From the NCBI RefSeq assembly GCF_043195125.1, contig NZ_JBAFWR010000007.1: a stretch of 64,000 bases of DNA. The stretch is one strand, 5' to 3'. The translations under genes were made by a program, and so were the position numbers. Under the pieces are notes generated by a model that was not told the origin of the DNA, did not search any database, and worked only from the letters and a program-made list of their open reading frames with translations. Below, piece after piece: positions 28,313 to 36,910 of the stretch. Each line of letters starts with the position of its first letter. Positions within the stretch are counted from its first letter, which is position 1. The DNA comes from NCEH01 sp043195125 (GTDB lineage Bacteria; Pseudomonadota; Alphaproteobacteria; Rhizobiales; Xanthobacteraceae).

Positions 28313-29167
28313 ATGGCCGAGCTGCGCCTTCTCTCTCTCGTAACGCTCTGTGCCACCGGCCTTTCCTTCGCCGCGACCAGCCCGGCCGCCGCGGCCGATG
28401 TTGCTCCCGTCACGATCTTCGGCGCTCCGTCCCAGCCGAAGGAAGATTGGTATGTGACCATCGGCGGGTCCGGCAACATTGTACCTCAATATCCCGGAAG
28501 CGAAACCTACGAACTGCGCCCCGGCTTCATTTTCAGCCTAGAAAAGGCGAGTGAACTCAACACGTTCCACAGTGTGGACGACAATCCCTCTGTCGCCTTC
28601 TTCGACACCGGCAAGTTCCGTATCGGCGCCGTGGGGCGGATCGACTGGGGCCGGGACGAGGACAGTTCGGACCGCCTGACCGGCCTTGGAAACCTGGACC
28701 CCTCGCTGGAAGTGGGCGGCTATTCCGAATGGTATCCTGTTGACTGGCTGCGCCTGCGCGGTGAGCTGCGGTATGGTTTCGGCGGTTATGAGGGATGGGT
28801 CGGCGATCTCGGCGCGGACGTGATTATTCCTTACGAATCCTGGCGTTTCGCCATCGGCCCCCGCCTCGCCTTCGGCTCCTCCGCCTTTCAGAATGCGTAT
28901 TTTGGTGTGACGCCGTTCCAGTCCTTGAGCGCGAATTTCCTCGGGAATCCGACCTCGGTCTATCAGGCCAGCAGCGGCCTTTACTCCTGGGGCGCGACCG
29001 CCCAGCTGAGCAAGAATTTCGGCAAAGGCTTCACTGCAGGCATATTTGGAACTTACGGCCGCCTCGTCGGAGACGCCGCCGATTCTCCGCTGACCCAGAG
29101 CTCCAATCAATTCATGGCAGGGGTCTCGCTCGCCTACACCTTCAACATTGGCAAGACCTGGTGGTGA
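28313..29167 (+). CDS. MipA/OmpV family outer-membrane protein
   Basis: A 284-residue exported protein. An N-terminal signal peptide (about 1-26, cleavage after an AAAA run before DVAPV) is followed by a beta-barrel with alternating hydrophobic residues and terminal FNIGKTWW, whose aromatic end suits outer-membrane insertion. YVTIGGSGNIVPQYPGSETY and LRPGFIFSLE match the opening strands of MipA/OmpV proteins, which scaffold murein enzymes or act as porins. ATG 28313 was chosen because it starts directly at the signal peptide; an earlier frame start adds eight residues that would spoil it. Confidence 0.88.
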   Translation: MAELRLLSLVTLCATGLSFAATSPAAAADVAPVTIFGAPSQPKEDWYVTIGGSGNIVPQYPGSETYELRPGFIFSLEKASELNTFHSVDDNPSVAFFDTGKFRIGAVGRIDWGRDEDSSDRLTGLGNLDPSLEVGGYSEWYPVDWLRLRGELRYGFGGYEGWVGDLGADVIIPYESWRFAIGPRLAFGSSAFQNAYFGVTPFQSLSANFLGNPTSVYQASSGLYSWGATAQLSKNFGKGFTAGIFGTYGRLVGDAADSPLTQSSNQFMAGVSLAYTFNIGKTWW

Positions 29168-29170
29168 ACG

Positions 29171-29211
29171 ACCGCCCACGCGCATGAGGCACATGCCTCG
29201 CCGCGGGCGGT
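29171..29211. other. Nested inverted repeat after the MipA/OmpV gene
   Basis: Inner arms GAGGCA (29186-29191) and TGCCTC (29194-29199) close on a 2-base loop, and outer arms ACCGCCC (29171-29177) and GGGCGGT (29205-29211) close around them. It starts 4 bases after the gene's stop and is not followed by a T-run, so it may be a 3' stabilising structure more than an intrinsic terminator. Confidence 0.5.
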
Positions 29212-29361
29212 ATTAGACTGCAGTAAGGGAACGCGAAGTGCGTCGCTCGAGTTTGATCTCGGCGGATGCGTGTGTTGATGGCGGTTGTCGACGGGCGAGG
29301 TGGTGGATATAAGCGCGGCGACCCGGTGGGGATCAGCGACGCTGTATCGAGGACATTGCTG

Positions 29362-29778
29362 ATGTCGGTCCAAATCGACCAGGACTATCGCCCCCGCGAG
29401 GACGAGCCCTTCATGAACGACCGCCAGCGGGAATATTTCCGGCTGAAGTTGTTGAATTGGAAGGAGGACATCCTGCGGGAGGCGCGTGAAACGCTGCAGC
29501 ACCTTCAAGACGAGAACCAGAATCACCCCGACCTTGCGGACCGTGCCTCTTCCGAGACGGACCGTTCGATCGAGCTGCGGGCCCGCGACCGCCAGCGCAA
29601 GCTGATCTCCAAGATCGACGCTGCCCTTGGGCGGATCGAGGACGGGAGCTATGGCTATTGCGAAGACACAGGCGAGCCGATTTCCCTCAAGCGGTTGGAA
29701 GCCCGGCCCATCGCCACATTGTCGGTGGAGGCACAGGAGCGGCACGAGCGACGTGAGCGCGTGTATCGCGACGATTGA
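29362..29778 (+). CDS. dksA: RNA polymerase-binding transcription factor DksA
   Basis: A 138-residue protein (ATG 29362) that acts with ppGpp at the RNA polymerase secondary channel. The coiled-coil (about 18-90) contains the tip region with acidic residues DLADRASSETDR. The zinc-finger region SYGYCEDTGEPISLKRLEA keeps only the first cysteine of the usual C4 site, and the rest (ATLSVEAQERHERRERVYR) is conserved. Loss of the other cysteines is typical of alphaproteobacterial DksA, which folds without zinc. The longer frame from 29266 has no good start support. Transcription ends at the hairpin at 29838-29871. Confidence 0.95.
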   Translation: MSVQIDQDYRPREDEPFMNDRQREYFRLKLLNWKEDILREARETLQHLQDENQNHPDLADRASSETDRSIELRARDRQRKLISKIDAALGRIEDGSYGYCEDTGEPISLKRLEARPIATLSVEAQERHERRERVYRDD

Positions 29779-29837
29779 GCTGGTCGGCCGGTGACCGGAG
29801 GGATCCAGCTTCTCCGCGACGGCCGATTCCAGACAAA

Positions 29838-29871
29838 ATAAAAGCCGGGCATCACGCCCGGCTTTTTCTTT
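29838..29871. terminator. Bidirectional intrinsic terminator between dksA and the FliO-like gene
   Basis: Stem AAAGCCGGGC (29841-29850) with GCCCGGCTTT (29856-29865), 5-base loop ATCAC, then TTCTTT on the plus side. An A-rich run on the left gives a U-run on the minus strand, so it can serve both the convergent dksA and FliO-like genes. Confidence 0.92.
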
Positions 29872-29889
29872 AGTGCATCGTTTGCGTGG

Positions 29890-32052
29890 TCAGCGCTGCC
29901 CTGTACCGCGCCCAAGAAGATTGGCCATCTCCGCCTCCAAGTCCTCAAACGGGTCCTTCTCGGCTTCGACCTTGGGCTCCGGCGGGGCCTTTGCCTCGGC
30001 GACCGGCGGGGTCAATGCGGGTGCGTCGATAGAGACCATGCTGCCGGAATCCAGCGCGAACGGGTTGGCCACTTCGCTTTGGAACGCATCCGTCGCAGGT
30101 GTCGCCGGTGGTGTCGCGCGGGGCAGCACCCAGCGGCGGGGCGGGGCTGCTGGAGCGGCGGGTGCGAAAGCGGGCTTCGGCGGTTGCGCCGCCCCGCTTT
30201 CTGCCGGTCCCACGCCGATCGTAGGAGCGGGCACCGGCGCCTTGACTTTCAGGTCTCTCGGATCGACGGGGCGCGCCCGCACTTCCGGCGCCGGCGCAAT
30301 CGGTGCGCGCGGCGGGTTGGGAGCGGGGGCATCCATTGCGATGGTGGGCAGATCGGCTGGCTCCACCACACGGGCGGCGGCGGGGCGGGCGGACACTTCC
30401 GGCGCGGGCGGTTCCACGACAGGCGCGGGCCTGACGGGCACCTGTTCCTGCGGGGGCTGGCCGCCTTCGGGACGCGGCTTGATGTTCGCCGTGCGAAACA
30501 GAGCGCCAAGCCCCCGTCGTGCCGGCGGAGCTTCTTCCGCAGGCGCGGGGACTGGATCCGCCGGAGCACCGGTGATTTCAGCTGCATCCGGGCCCAGCAG
30601 ATCTTCAAGCGTCAGCGCGGGAATGATTTCAGCGGGCTTTGGTGTCGCACCAACAACTTCTGGAGCCACAGGGCGCACATTGGGCGGCGTAGCGACCGGC
30701 GGGGCGGTGGGGCGCTTCGGAGGGGTCTCGGCCAAGCGCGGCTCCGTGCGCTCGGCATCCGCCGCTCGGATGTCCTTTCCGAGCGTGAAAGTGGTTCCAC
30801 GACGCGGCGCGGGCGGCTCGGTCTGCGCGGCAGCGGGAAGCGGAGCCGCGGACGGGGCGGCAGGCGCCTTGCGTTCAAATACGGGAGGCGCCATGGGCGG
30901 CGCGACCGGTGACGCAGGCTCGGGCATCACTTCGGGCACGATCGCTTCGCGCTCTGGCCGCGCCTCTTTCTCGGCGACCAGATCGGGCACCTTGCTTTCT
31001 TCAGCAGCGACAGTCGCCTGCGACCCGACGCTCACCTGAGGGGCAACGCCGGTTTCCGGGGCAAACTTCACTTCCGGCGCCTTAACGTCTGGTGCGGCTG
31101 CGATTTCAGGGGCGGGAGCAAGACGTGTTGCCGGGGAGGATGGCGCGGGTGCGGTTTGAGCCGTTTTGGCCGAATCGGCGTTCGGATCGAGCCGCTGCGG
31201 CCGTGCGAAGGACGGGCGCGGGGTGTCGGTGCGACGCGGCGCATCGATTGCGGGAACGGCCACGTCGGTGGTGCGGCGCGTGGGGATGGGGCGGCGGATT
31301 TCCGGCGGCGAAGCGGGAACGTCCAGTGCGGGGGGAGTGGCAGGGGCAGAAGCCGGCTCGCGCGCAACCGAAATTGCTGACGGCGCAGCCTCTTCCAGCT
31401 TGGCCAGGGCCGGCTCGGGAACGGCGGGGTCGACTGGCGCAGTCTCTGCCGGCGGCTTTGCGGCGCTGGGCGCCCCCAGCGGCCGACGCGGCGCTTGGCC
31501 ATCCCGCGCGTAAATGGATTCGCGCGGGGGGCTCGCTTCGCGCGGCGGCAAGGCTTCACGAGAAGGGAAAGCCTCACGCGAAGGCAAAGCGTCCCGTGGC
31601 GGCAAGGTTTCACGGGGTGGCAGGGCTTCGCGGCCGTCGCGGGGCGCGAGGGTCTCACGCGCCTCGCGGGCCATAAGCGACTCCCGCGGCTCGCGCGGCG
31701 GCAGCGCTTGGGCGGCCTCGCGCCCGATGGCCGGTTCGCGCGGCACGGCCGGCTCGCGTGCCGGAGCGCGAGAGATCGCAGGCTCCACGACGATATCGGT
31801 GGACCCGCCAACCAGGAGCAGGTGCTCAACCTCATCGCGTCGCACCAGTACCAAGCGTCGGCGGGGATCTATGGTGACGCTGTCGAGGACCGCGAGGCGC
31901 GCCTGACGGGAGCGCGCCGTGCCGCTCCTGCCATCGCGCCCGAGGCGCCGGACAATAAACACGGTCAAGCCCAGCAGCACGCCGATCACCAGTAGGGCGA
32001 TGGCCAAGCGCACGGGCAGATCGAGTTGCGCCCCAAACAAATTCTGCAACAT
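29890..32052 (-). CDS. FliO-like membrane protein with long disordered repeat tail
   Basis: A 720-residue protein from ATG 32052. Residues 13-35 are one membrane helix. Residues 48-92 (ARLAVLDSVTIDPRRRLVLV, then RRDEVEHLLLVGGSTDIVVE) match the cytoplasmic FliO domain of the flagellar export gate. From about 95 on the chain is disordered and rich in Pro, Ala, Glu and Arg: a six-fold hexapeptide repeat at 142-177, then about 450 residues of low complexity, ending FEDLEAEMANLLGR. FliO is usually near 100-150 residues. No flagellar gene is nearby, so a true export-gate role is uncertain. Confidence 0.7.
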   Translation of the reverse strand: MLQNLFGAQLDLPVRLAIALLVIGVLLGLTVFIVRRLGRDGRSGTARSRQARLAVLDSVTIDPRRRLVLVRRDEVEHLLLVGGSTDIVVEPAISRAPAREPAVPREPAIGREAAQALPPREPRESLMAREARETLAPRDGREALPPRETLPPRDALPSREAFPSREALPPREASPPRESIYARDGQAPRRPLGAPSAAKPPAETAPVDPAVPEPALAKLEEAAPSAISVAREPASAPATPPALDVPASPPEIRRPIPTRRTTDVAVPAIDAPRRTDTPRPSFARPQRLDPNADSAKTAQTAPAPSSPATRLAPAPEIAAAPDVKAPEVKFAPETGVAPQVSVGSQATVAAEESKVPDLVAEKEARPEREAIVPEVMPEPASPVAPPMAPPVFERKAPAAPSAAPLPAAAQTEPPAPRRGTTFTLGKDIRAADAERTEPRLAETPPKRPTAPPVATPPNVRPVAPEVVGATPKPAEIIPALTLEDLLGPDAAEITGAPADPVPAPAEEAPPARRGLGALFRTANIKPRPEGGQPPQEQVPVRPAPVVEPPAPEVSARPAAARVVEPADLPTIAMDAPAPNPPRAPIAPAPEVRARPVDPRDLKVKAPVPAPTIGVGPAESGAAQPPKPAFAPAAPAAPPRRWVLPRATPPATPATDAFQSEVANPFALDSGSMVSIDAPALTPPVAEAKAPPEPKVEAEKDPFEDLEAEMANLLGRGTGQR
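31522..31629 (-). repeat. Six 18-bp tandem units encoding a hexapeptide repeat
   Basis: Read on the minus strand, residues 142-177 of the FliO-like protein are six units of consensus E-A-L-P-P-R (EALPPR, ETLPPR, DALPSR, EAFPSR, EALPPR, EASPPR). The units are 18 bases each, total 108 bases, slightly diverged. Looser PRE and ARE motifs extend the pattern to about 31501-31764. Confidence 0.85.
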
Positions 32053-32178
32053 CGTGTGTCCTCTTCGCTGCCCGTGCGATGTACCACGTCCCAGGCCCCC
32101 GCGCTCCTCGGCGAGCGGCCAGGCGCAGGAGCGCGCGCACGGTACAACATCAACTGGCGAACCAAGAAATTGTTGACG

Positions 32179-32191
32179 ATCATGGCATGAT
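32179..32191. promoter_or_regulatory. Perfect palindrome between the FliO-like gene and cckA
   Basis: ATCATG-G-CATGAT is a perfect 13-base palindrome in the 233-base divergent region, about 95 bases upstream of the cckA start. It looks operator-like. No CtrA box (TTAA-N7-TTAA) is complete here, only half sites. Confidence 0.35.
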
Positions 32192-32285
32192 TTCAACCAA
32201 TGCCGTAACTTTGCGTTAATTTTCGCGGATTCGGAGCAGGTATGGCCGCGAAGAGCGTATCTGCGTGCATCGGAAGGACGTCTTC

Positions 32286-34844
32286 ATGAGCACCGACGCG
32301 GGCGATGCGCGCTCGGGTTTGTCGAGCGGCGTGTTCAGCCGCAGATCGTCCGGACGTGAGCGGCTGGTGGTCGGTGGGGCGGCATTCGCCGGGGGCCTCC
32401 TTGTCGCCATTCTGCAGGGCAGCACGGGCGGCAGCGTCACGGCGGTCCTTGCGGGACTCGCGGCCATTGGCATCTTCGCCGTCGTCAGCGCGACCATGCG
32501 GGTGTGGAGCGGCACCGATAAGCGAAGCGACGAATTGGTGCAGGCTCTGCTCGCCAATATGAGCGACGCGGCGATTGTCGTTGAGGCCGGCGAACGCGTG
32601 TTGGCCGCCAATACGGCCTATCTCAATCTGAGCCGCAGCGCGGCCGGCCAGGTGCCGACGCCGGATCGCTTTCTCGGGCGCATTCCGGGCGGGCAGGCCA
32701 TGGTAGGGCTGCTGCTGCGGAGTGCCGCCGACGGCATCCGGGGGATGCAAACCTTTCCCTTTGATGCCAACCCTGCGGGTCGGCGCCTGGTGGTTTCGGT
32801 GCAGCCGCTTGCCGGCGCCCGTCGCGCCCTATGGGTTCTGCATCTGGCGGGGGAGAGCATTCCCTCAGCACCCGCTGTAGCGCTGGAGGCGGGTGCGGGC
32901 CTCGCGCGCCCACTAGCAGCGCAGGTGATTGAACAGGTACCTGCGCCGGACGGCGTCGCCGCCCTTGCTGAAATCTGGGAAAAAGCACCGGTGGGCATGG
33001 TGCTGCTTTCCGCGTCCGGCGGGCGCCTCACGAACGCCACCTTGGCCCGCTGGCTGGGATACGGGCTCGCCGAGCTGGGCAGTGGGACATTGCCGTTCGC
33101 CGAACTCATTGCCCCGCAAAGCGCTGCGATCGCCAAGGCCGTGTTGGAACGTGGCCAGTCCGGACCGCGCGGCATCGACATCGATTTCGTACGCCAGGAT
33201 GGCTCGATCGCGTCCGGCCGTGTCTGGATTGGGGGGCGAGCCGGGTCGGACAGCATAGCAGTGGTGATTCCGCGTGGCGACGCGGTGGCACTGTCGGCCG
33301 CGGAACGGCCGGCTGCGGCCCCTCCAGCCCGCATGTCCACGGTCGCGGACGGCTCGTTCTTCGCCCGTTCACCGCTCGCCATGGCCAATGTGGATGGGGC
33401 AGGCGCCGTACGTGAGGCAAACGGCAGCTTCTCCCGCCTGTTCGCCGGCAGCGACCGCGCGCTCGCGGGAGCCAAGCTCGTGCAACTCGTTGCCGAACGC
33501 GATGTCCCAGCGGTGGAAAACCTCGTGCGGGAGACGCTGACCGGCCAGGCGGGTGGTGCCCCGGTGGAGGTCGGCATCGCCGGGCAGGCGGGACGCTCGG
33601 CCCGCCTCTATGCGGCCGATCTTGGACCGGGCGGCGCCGGCGCGGCGATCTATGCGGTGGACACCACCGCCCAGCGTGCCCTTGAGGCGCAGTTCGCCCA
33701 ATCGCAGAAGATGCAGGCCATCGGGCAACTGGCCGGCGGGGTGGCGCACGATTTCAACAATGTGCTGACCGCGATTCTGGGCTATTGCGACCTGCTCCTG
33801 GCCAACCACCGGCCGAGCGATCCGTCCTTTCCCGACATCATGCAGATCAAGCAGAACGCCAATCGCGCGGCGGGGCTGGTGCGCCAGCTCCTCGCCTTTT
33901 CGCGCCGGCAAACCCTGCGCCCCCAGGTGATCCAGCTCACCGATGTAATTTCCGATCTTTCCATGCTGTTGCGCCGCCTGATGGGCGAGAGCATCTCGCT
34001 GCAGGTGGAGCACGGGCGAGAGCTGTGGCCGATTCTCGTGGACGTGAATCAGTTCGAGCAGGTGATCGTGAATCTCGCGGTCAATGCGCGCGATGCCATG
34101 CCCTCGGGCGGCGTCGTGACCCTGCGCACTCTCAATGTTCCCGCCGCGGCCTGCGCTGCCTATGGCGACGCCAGCAGCCTTGTCCCCGCCGATTATGTGC
34201 TGGTCGAAGTGGGTGACACCGGCACCGGAATGCCTGCGGACATATTGGAGAAAATCTTCGAGCCGTTCTTCTCCACCAAGGACGTGGGGAAGGGCACCGG
34301 CCTTGGGCTCTCCACGGTCTATGGCATCGTCAAGCAGACGGGCGGGAGCGTGCTCGCCTCCAGCGAACTCGGCAAGGGCAGCCTGTTTCGTGTGTTCCTG
34401 CCACGCCATGAGGGGGGGGCGGAAGAGGTGCAAGCCCGGCCGATCGAGCCGGAAGCCAAGGTGCCCGATCTCACCGGCCAGGCATCGGTGCTGCTGGTGG
34501 AGGATGAGGACGCCGTGCGGGCCTTCGCCTCTCGCGCTTTAAGTGCGCGCGGCTACCGCGTCGTCGCGGCGGCAAACGGCGCCGAAGCCCTGGAGGCGAT
34601 CGACCAGCCGGGTACCAGCTTCGACGTGGTGGTGTCCGACGTGGTGATGCCCGAGATGGACGGGCCGAGCCTGCTGCGCGAACTGCGTCGCCGCGATCCC
34701 AAGCTGAAGATCATTTTCATCTCCGGCTATGCGGAAGAGGCGTTCGCCAAGAATCTCCCCGAGGGGGAGCGTTTTGCCTTCTTGCCAAAGCCTTTCTCCC
34801 TGAAACAGCTGGTCGCCGCCGTGAAGGAAGCGACCCGCCCCTAA
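32286..34844 (+). CDS. cckA: Cell-cycle hybrid histidine kinase CckA
   Basis: Hybrid kinase of 852 residues that, with ChpT, controls CtrA and the alphaproteobacterial cell cycle. Two N-terminal helices lie at about 27-47 and 52-70. PAS-like domains follow (about 85-190, 235-325 and 355-450). The phosphorylation helix AGGVAHDFNNVLTAILGYCD contains His488, followed by the CckA-typical SDPSFPDIMQIKQNANRAAG. The ATPase motifs are NLAVNARDAM, DTGTGMP and GTGLGLSTVYG. The receiver domain has Asp785 (VSDVVMPEMDG). ATG 32286 follows a strong GGAAGGA ribosome-binding site at 32271-32277. Confidence 0.96.
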   Translation: MSTDAGDARSGLSSGVFSRRSSGRERLVVGGAAFAGGLLVAILQGSTGGSVTAVLAGLAAIGIFAVVSATMRVWSGTDKRSDELVQALLANMSDAAIVVEAGERVLAANTAYLNLSRSAAGQVPTPDRFLGRIPGGQAMVGLLLRSAADGIRGMQTFPFDANPAGRRLVVSVQPLAGARRALWVLHLAGESIPSAPAVALEAGAGLARPLAAQVIEQVPAPDGVAALAEIWEKAPVGMVLLSASGGRLTNATLARWLGYGLAELGSGTLPFAELIAPQSAAIAKAVLERGQSGPRGIDIDFVRQDGSIASGRVWIGGRAGSDSIAVVIPRGDAVALSAAERPAAAPPARMSTVADGSFFARSPLAMANVDGAGAVREANGSFSRLFAGSDRALAGAKLVQLVAERDVPAVENLVRETLTGQAGGAPVEVGIAGQAGRSARLYAADLGPGGAGAAIYAVDTTAQRALEAQFAQSQKMQAIGQLAGGVAHDFNNVLTAILGYCDLLLANHRPSDPSFPDIMQIKQNANRAAGLVRQLLAFSRRQTLRPQVIQLTDVISDLSMLLRRLMGESISLQVEHGRELWPILVDVNQFEQVIVNLAVNARDAMPSGGVVTLRTLNVPAAACAAYGDASSLVPADYVLVEVGDTGTGMPADILEKIFEPFFSTKDVGKGTGLGLSTVYGIVKQTGGSVLASSELGKGSLFRVFLPRHEGGAEEVQARPIEPEAKVPDLTGQASVLLVEDEDAVRAFASRALSARGYRVVAAANGAEALEAIDQPGTSFDVVVSDVVMPEMDGPSLLRELRRRDPKLKIIFISGYAEEAFAKNLPEGERFAFLPKPFSLKQLVAAVKEATRP

Positions 34845-35299
34845 CGGCACGCGGGCGTTTGAAAGGCTTTTTCCCCTGTCAAACTGTCGCAGCCTCACCT
34901 GAGCAGTGGAAAGCTCACAGATGTGTGCTGCGCTGCGTCAGGCCAATTGACGCCGCGGTACTGCACTGCAAACAGGCATCGGGACGGATATCGACACTTG
35001 GGTGCACGGAGATCTGCTGAAAGATCGGCTGCGCGGCGCGTTTTCCTGCCCCCACAACGGCCTTGAAGCGTTGCGGTGAAAATCGGCGACATACAAAAAT
35101 TCGTGTGGCTTTTGTGGGATATGGGCGATGTCGTTCCGGCATGTCGGTGAGTTTGGATGGTTCTACACGCGTCAAAGGCAAGGTCGCACTTGCCACCCAT
35201 CTGGCGCTGCGATAAGCCTCGCTCGTTTCGAACTCCTCCAACCGAGGCCGGCGCGGTAACGCTTCAAGCGGATCGCCCATGCGCCCCAAGGTGCGGATC
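34845..35299 (+). promoter_or_regulatory. 455-base upstream region of the nuo operon, no gene seen
   Basis: No convincing coding frame or RNA gene. A weak inverted repeat CCCACAA (35051-35057) with TTGTGGG (35112-35118) and a TTGACG at 34947-34952 with a poor -10 are visible. The nuo operon promoter should lie here, but I cannot place it. There is no intrinsic terminator after cckA. Confidence 0.4.
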
Positions 35300-35665
35300 A
35301 TGAACCTGCTGCTCCAGGATTATCTCCCGGTCGTCATCTTCATAGGCGTGTCGGTGGTGATCGGCCTCGCCTTGCTGGTGTCACCCTTCATCGTGGCCTA
35401 TAGCAGCCCGGATCCGGAGAAGCTTTCAGCCTACGAATGCGGCTTCAATGCGTTCGACGATGCCCGCATGACCTTCGACGTGCGGTTCTACCTCGTCTCC
35501 ATCCTCTTCATCATCTTCGATCTGGAAGTGGCCTTCCTGTTCCCCTGGGCGATTTCGTTCGGCGGCCTCGGTGATCTCGGCTTCTGGTCCATGATGCTCT
35601 TCCTCGGCGTGCTGACCGTCGGGTTCATCTACGAATGGCGCAAGGGAGCACTCGAATGGGATTGA
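35300..35665 (+). CDS. nuoA: NADH-quinone oxidoreductase subunit A
   Basis: Membrane subunit of complex I, 121 residues from ATG 35300. Three helices occur, at about 8-30, 62-80 and 88-108. The loop SPDPEKLSAYECGFNAFDDARMTFDVRF carries the Cys and acidic residues typical of subunit A near the quinone channel. An alternative ATG at 35279 adds seven residues. The nuoB start overlaps the end of this gene by 10 bases. Confidence 0.96.
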   Translation: MNLLLQDYLPVVIFIGVSVVIGLALLVSPFIVAYSSPDPEKLSAYECGFNAFDDARMTFDVRFYLVSILFIIFDLEVAFLFPWAISFGGLGDLGFWSMMLFLGVLTVGFIYEWRKGALEWD

Positions 35666-36240
35666 CCCCTTCTGCGACGAAGCCGCTGGTGGCCCAGGCG
35701 CCGCGCGGCCTTGTCGATCCCAATACCGGCCGGCCCGTCGGCTCGGATGATCCCTTTTTCCAAGAGATCAATTCGGAGCTCGCCGACCGCGGCTTCCTGA
35801 TGACCAATGTCGATGATCTCATCACCTGGGCGCGCACCGGCTCGCTCATGTGGATGACCTTCGGCCTTGCCTGCTGCGCCGTGGAGATGATGCAGGTTTC
35901 CATGCCGCGCTACGACGTGGAGCGCTTCGGCTTCGCGCCGCGCGCTTCGCCGCGGCAGTCGGATGTGATGATCGTCGCCGGCACGCTGACCAACAAGATG
36001 GCGCCTGCTCTGCGCAAGGTTTACGACCAGATGCCGGAGCCGCGTTACGTGATCTCCATGGGCAGCTGTGCCAATGGTGGTGGCTATTATCACTATTCTT
36101 ATGCGGTAGTGCGCGGCTGCGACCGGATCGTGCCCGTGGACATCTATGTCCCCGGCTGCCCGCCGACCGCCGAAGCGCTGCTCTATGGCGTTCTTCTTCT
36201 GCAAAAGAAGATTCGCCGCATCGGAACCATCGAACGCTGA
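35656..36240 (+). CDS. nuoB: NADH-quinone oxidoreductase subunit B
   Basis: Peripheral subunit (194 residues) holding iron-sulfur cluster N2, the last electron carrier before quinone. Cluster ligands are visible: the adjacent Cys pair in FGLACCAVEMM, the Cys of MGSCANGGG, and VPGCPPTAE. ATG 35656 overlaps nuoA by 10 bases and follows an AGGGAG-type site; the frame is open to 35635 but this would read deep into nuoA. The residues IKxxR-type C-terminus is normal. Confidence 0.97.
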   Translation: MGLTPSATKPLVAQAPRGLVDPNTGRPVGSDDPFFQEINSELADRGFLMTNVDDLITWARTGSLMWMTFGLACCAVEMMQVSMPRYDVERFGFAPRASPRQSDVMIVAGTLTNKMAPALRKVYDQMPEPRYVISMGSCANGGGYYHYSYAVVRGCDRIVPVDIYVPGCPPTAEALLYGVLLLQKKIRRIGTIER

Positions 36241-36272
36241 ATCGCTGCACGCACGGCGACGGGAAGAGGCAG

Positions 36273-36899
36273 ATGGACGAGACCTTGAAGGACCTCGCGG
36301 CTCACGTATCGGGCGCGCTCGGCGAAGCGGTCCGCGCGACGCACATCGCGTTCGGCGAACTGACCCTTGAAGTGGAGGGAGCGCAGATCGTGAAAGTCGC
36401 GACTTTCCTGCGCGACGATCCGACCTGCCTGTTCCACTGCATCGTGGATGTGTGCGGCGTGGATTATCCGGCGCGCGAGTTGCGATTCGAGGTCGTCTAT
36501 CACCTGCTGTCGTTGAAGCATAACATGCGCATCCGCCTGAAGGTGCAGACCGACGAGGCGACCCCCGTTCCTTCCATTTGCGGTGTTTTCCCCGGCGCCA
36601 ACTGGTTCGAGCGGGAAGCCTACGACATGTATGGCATCCTGTTCACCGGCCATCCCGAGTTGCGTCGGCTGCTGACCGATTACGGCTTTGACGGCTATCC
36701 CCTGCGCAAGGACTTCCCGCTCTCCGGCTTCGTCGAGGTGCGCTATGACGACGAAGCCAAGCGGGTGATCTACGAGCCGGTTCGCCTGCCGCAGGAATTC
36801 CGCAACTTCGATTTCCTCTCCCCCTGGGAAGGCGTCGAATATGTGCTGCCCGGCGACGAAAAGGCTGCTTCGCAGCCCGGCGCTCCGAAGGCGAGCTGA
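36273..36899 (+). CDS. nuoC: NADH-quinone oxidoreductase subunit C
   Basis: Matrix-arm subunit of 208 residues (30 kDa subunit family). The signature reads WFEREAYDMYGILFTGH, then LRRLLTDYGFDGYPLRKDFP, which is close to the consensus. It is a separate gene, not fused to nuoD as in E. coli, as usual for alphaproteobacteria and mitochondria. ATG 36273 is preceded by GAAGAGG. A tail of about 20 residues past the conserved end is not diagnostic. Confidence 0.96.
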   Translation: MDETLKDLAAHVSGALGEAVRATHIAFGELTLEVEGAQIVKVATFLRDDPTCLFHCIVDVCGVDYPARELRFEVVYHLLSLKHNMRIRLKVQTDEATPVPSICGVFPGANWFEREAYDMYGILFTGHPELRRLLTDYGFDGYPLRKDFPLSGFVEVRYDDEAKRVIYEPVRLPQEFRNFDFLSPWEGVEYVLPGDEKAASQPGAPKAS

Positions 36900-36910
36900 A
36901 GGAGCGCCCC

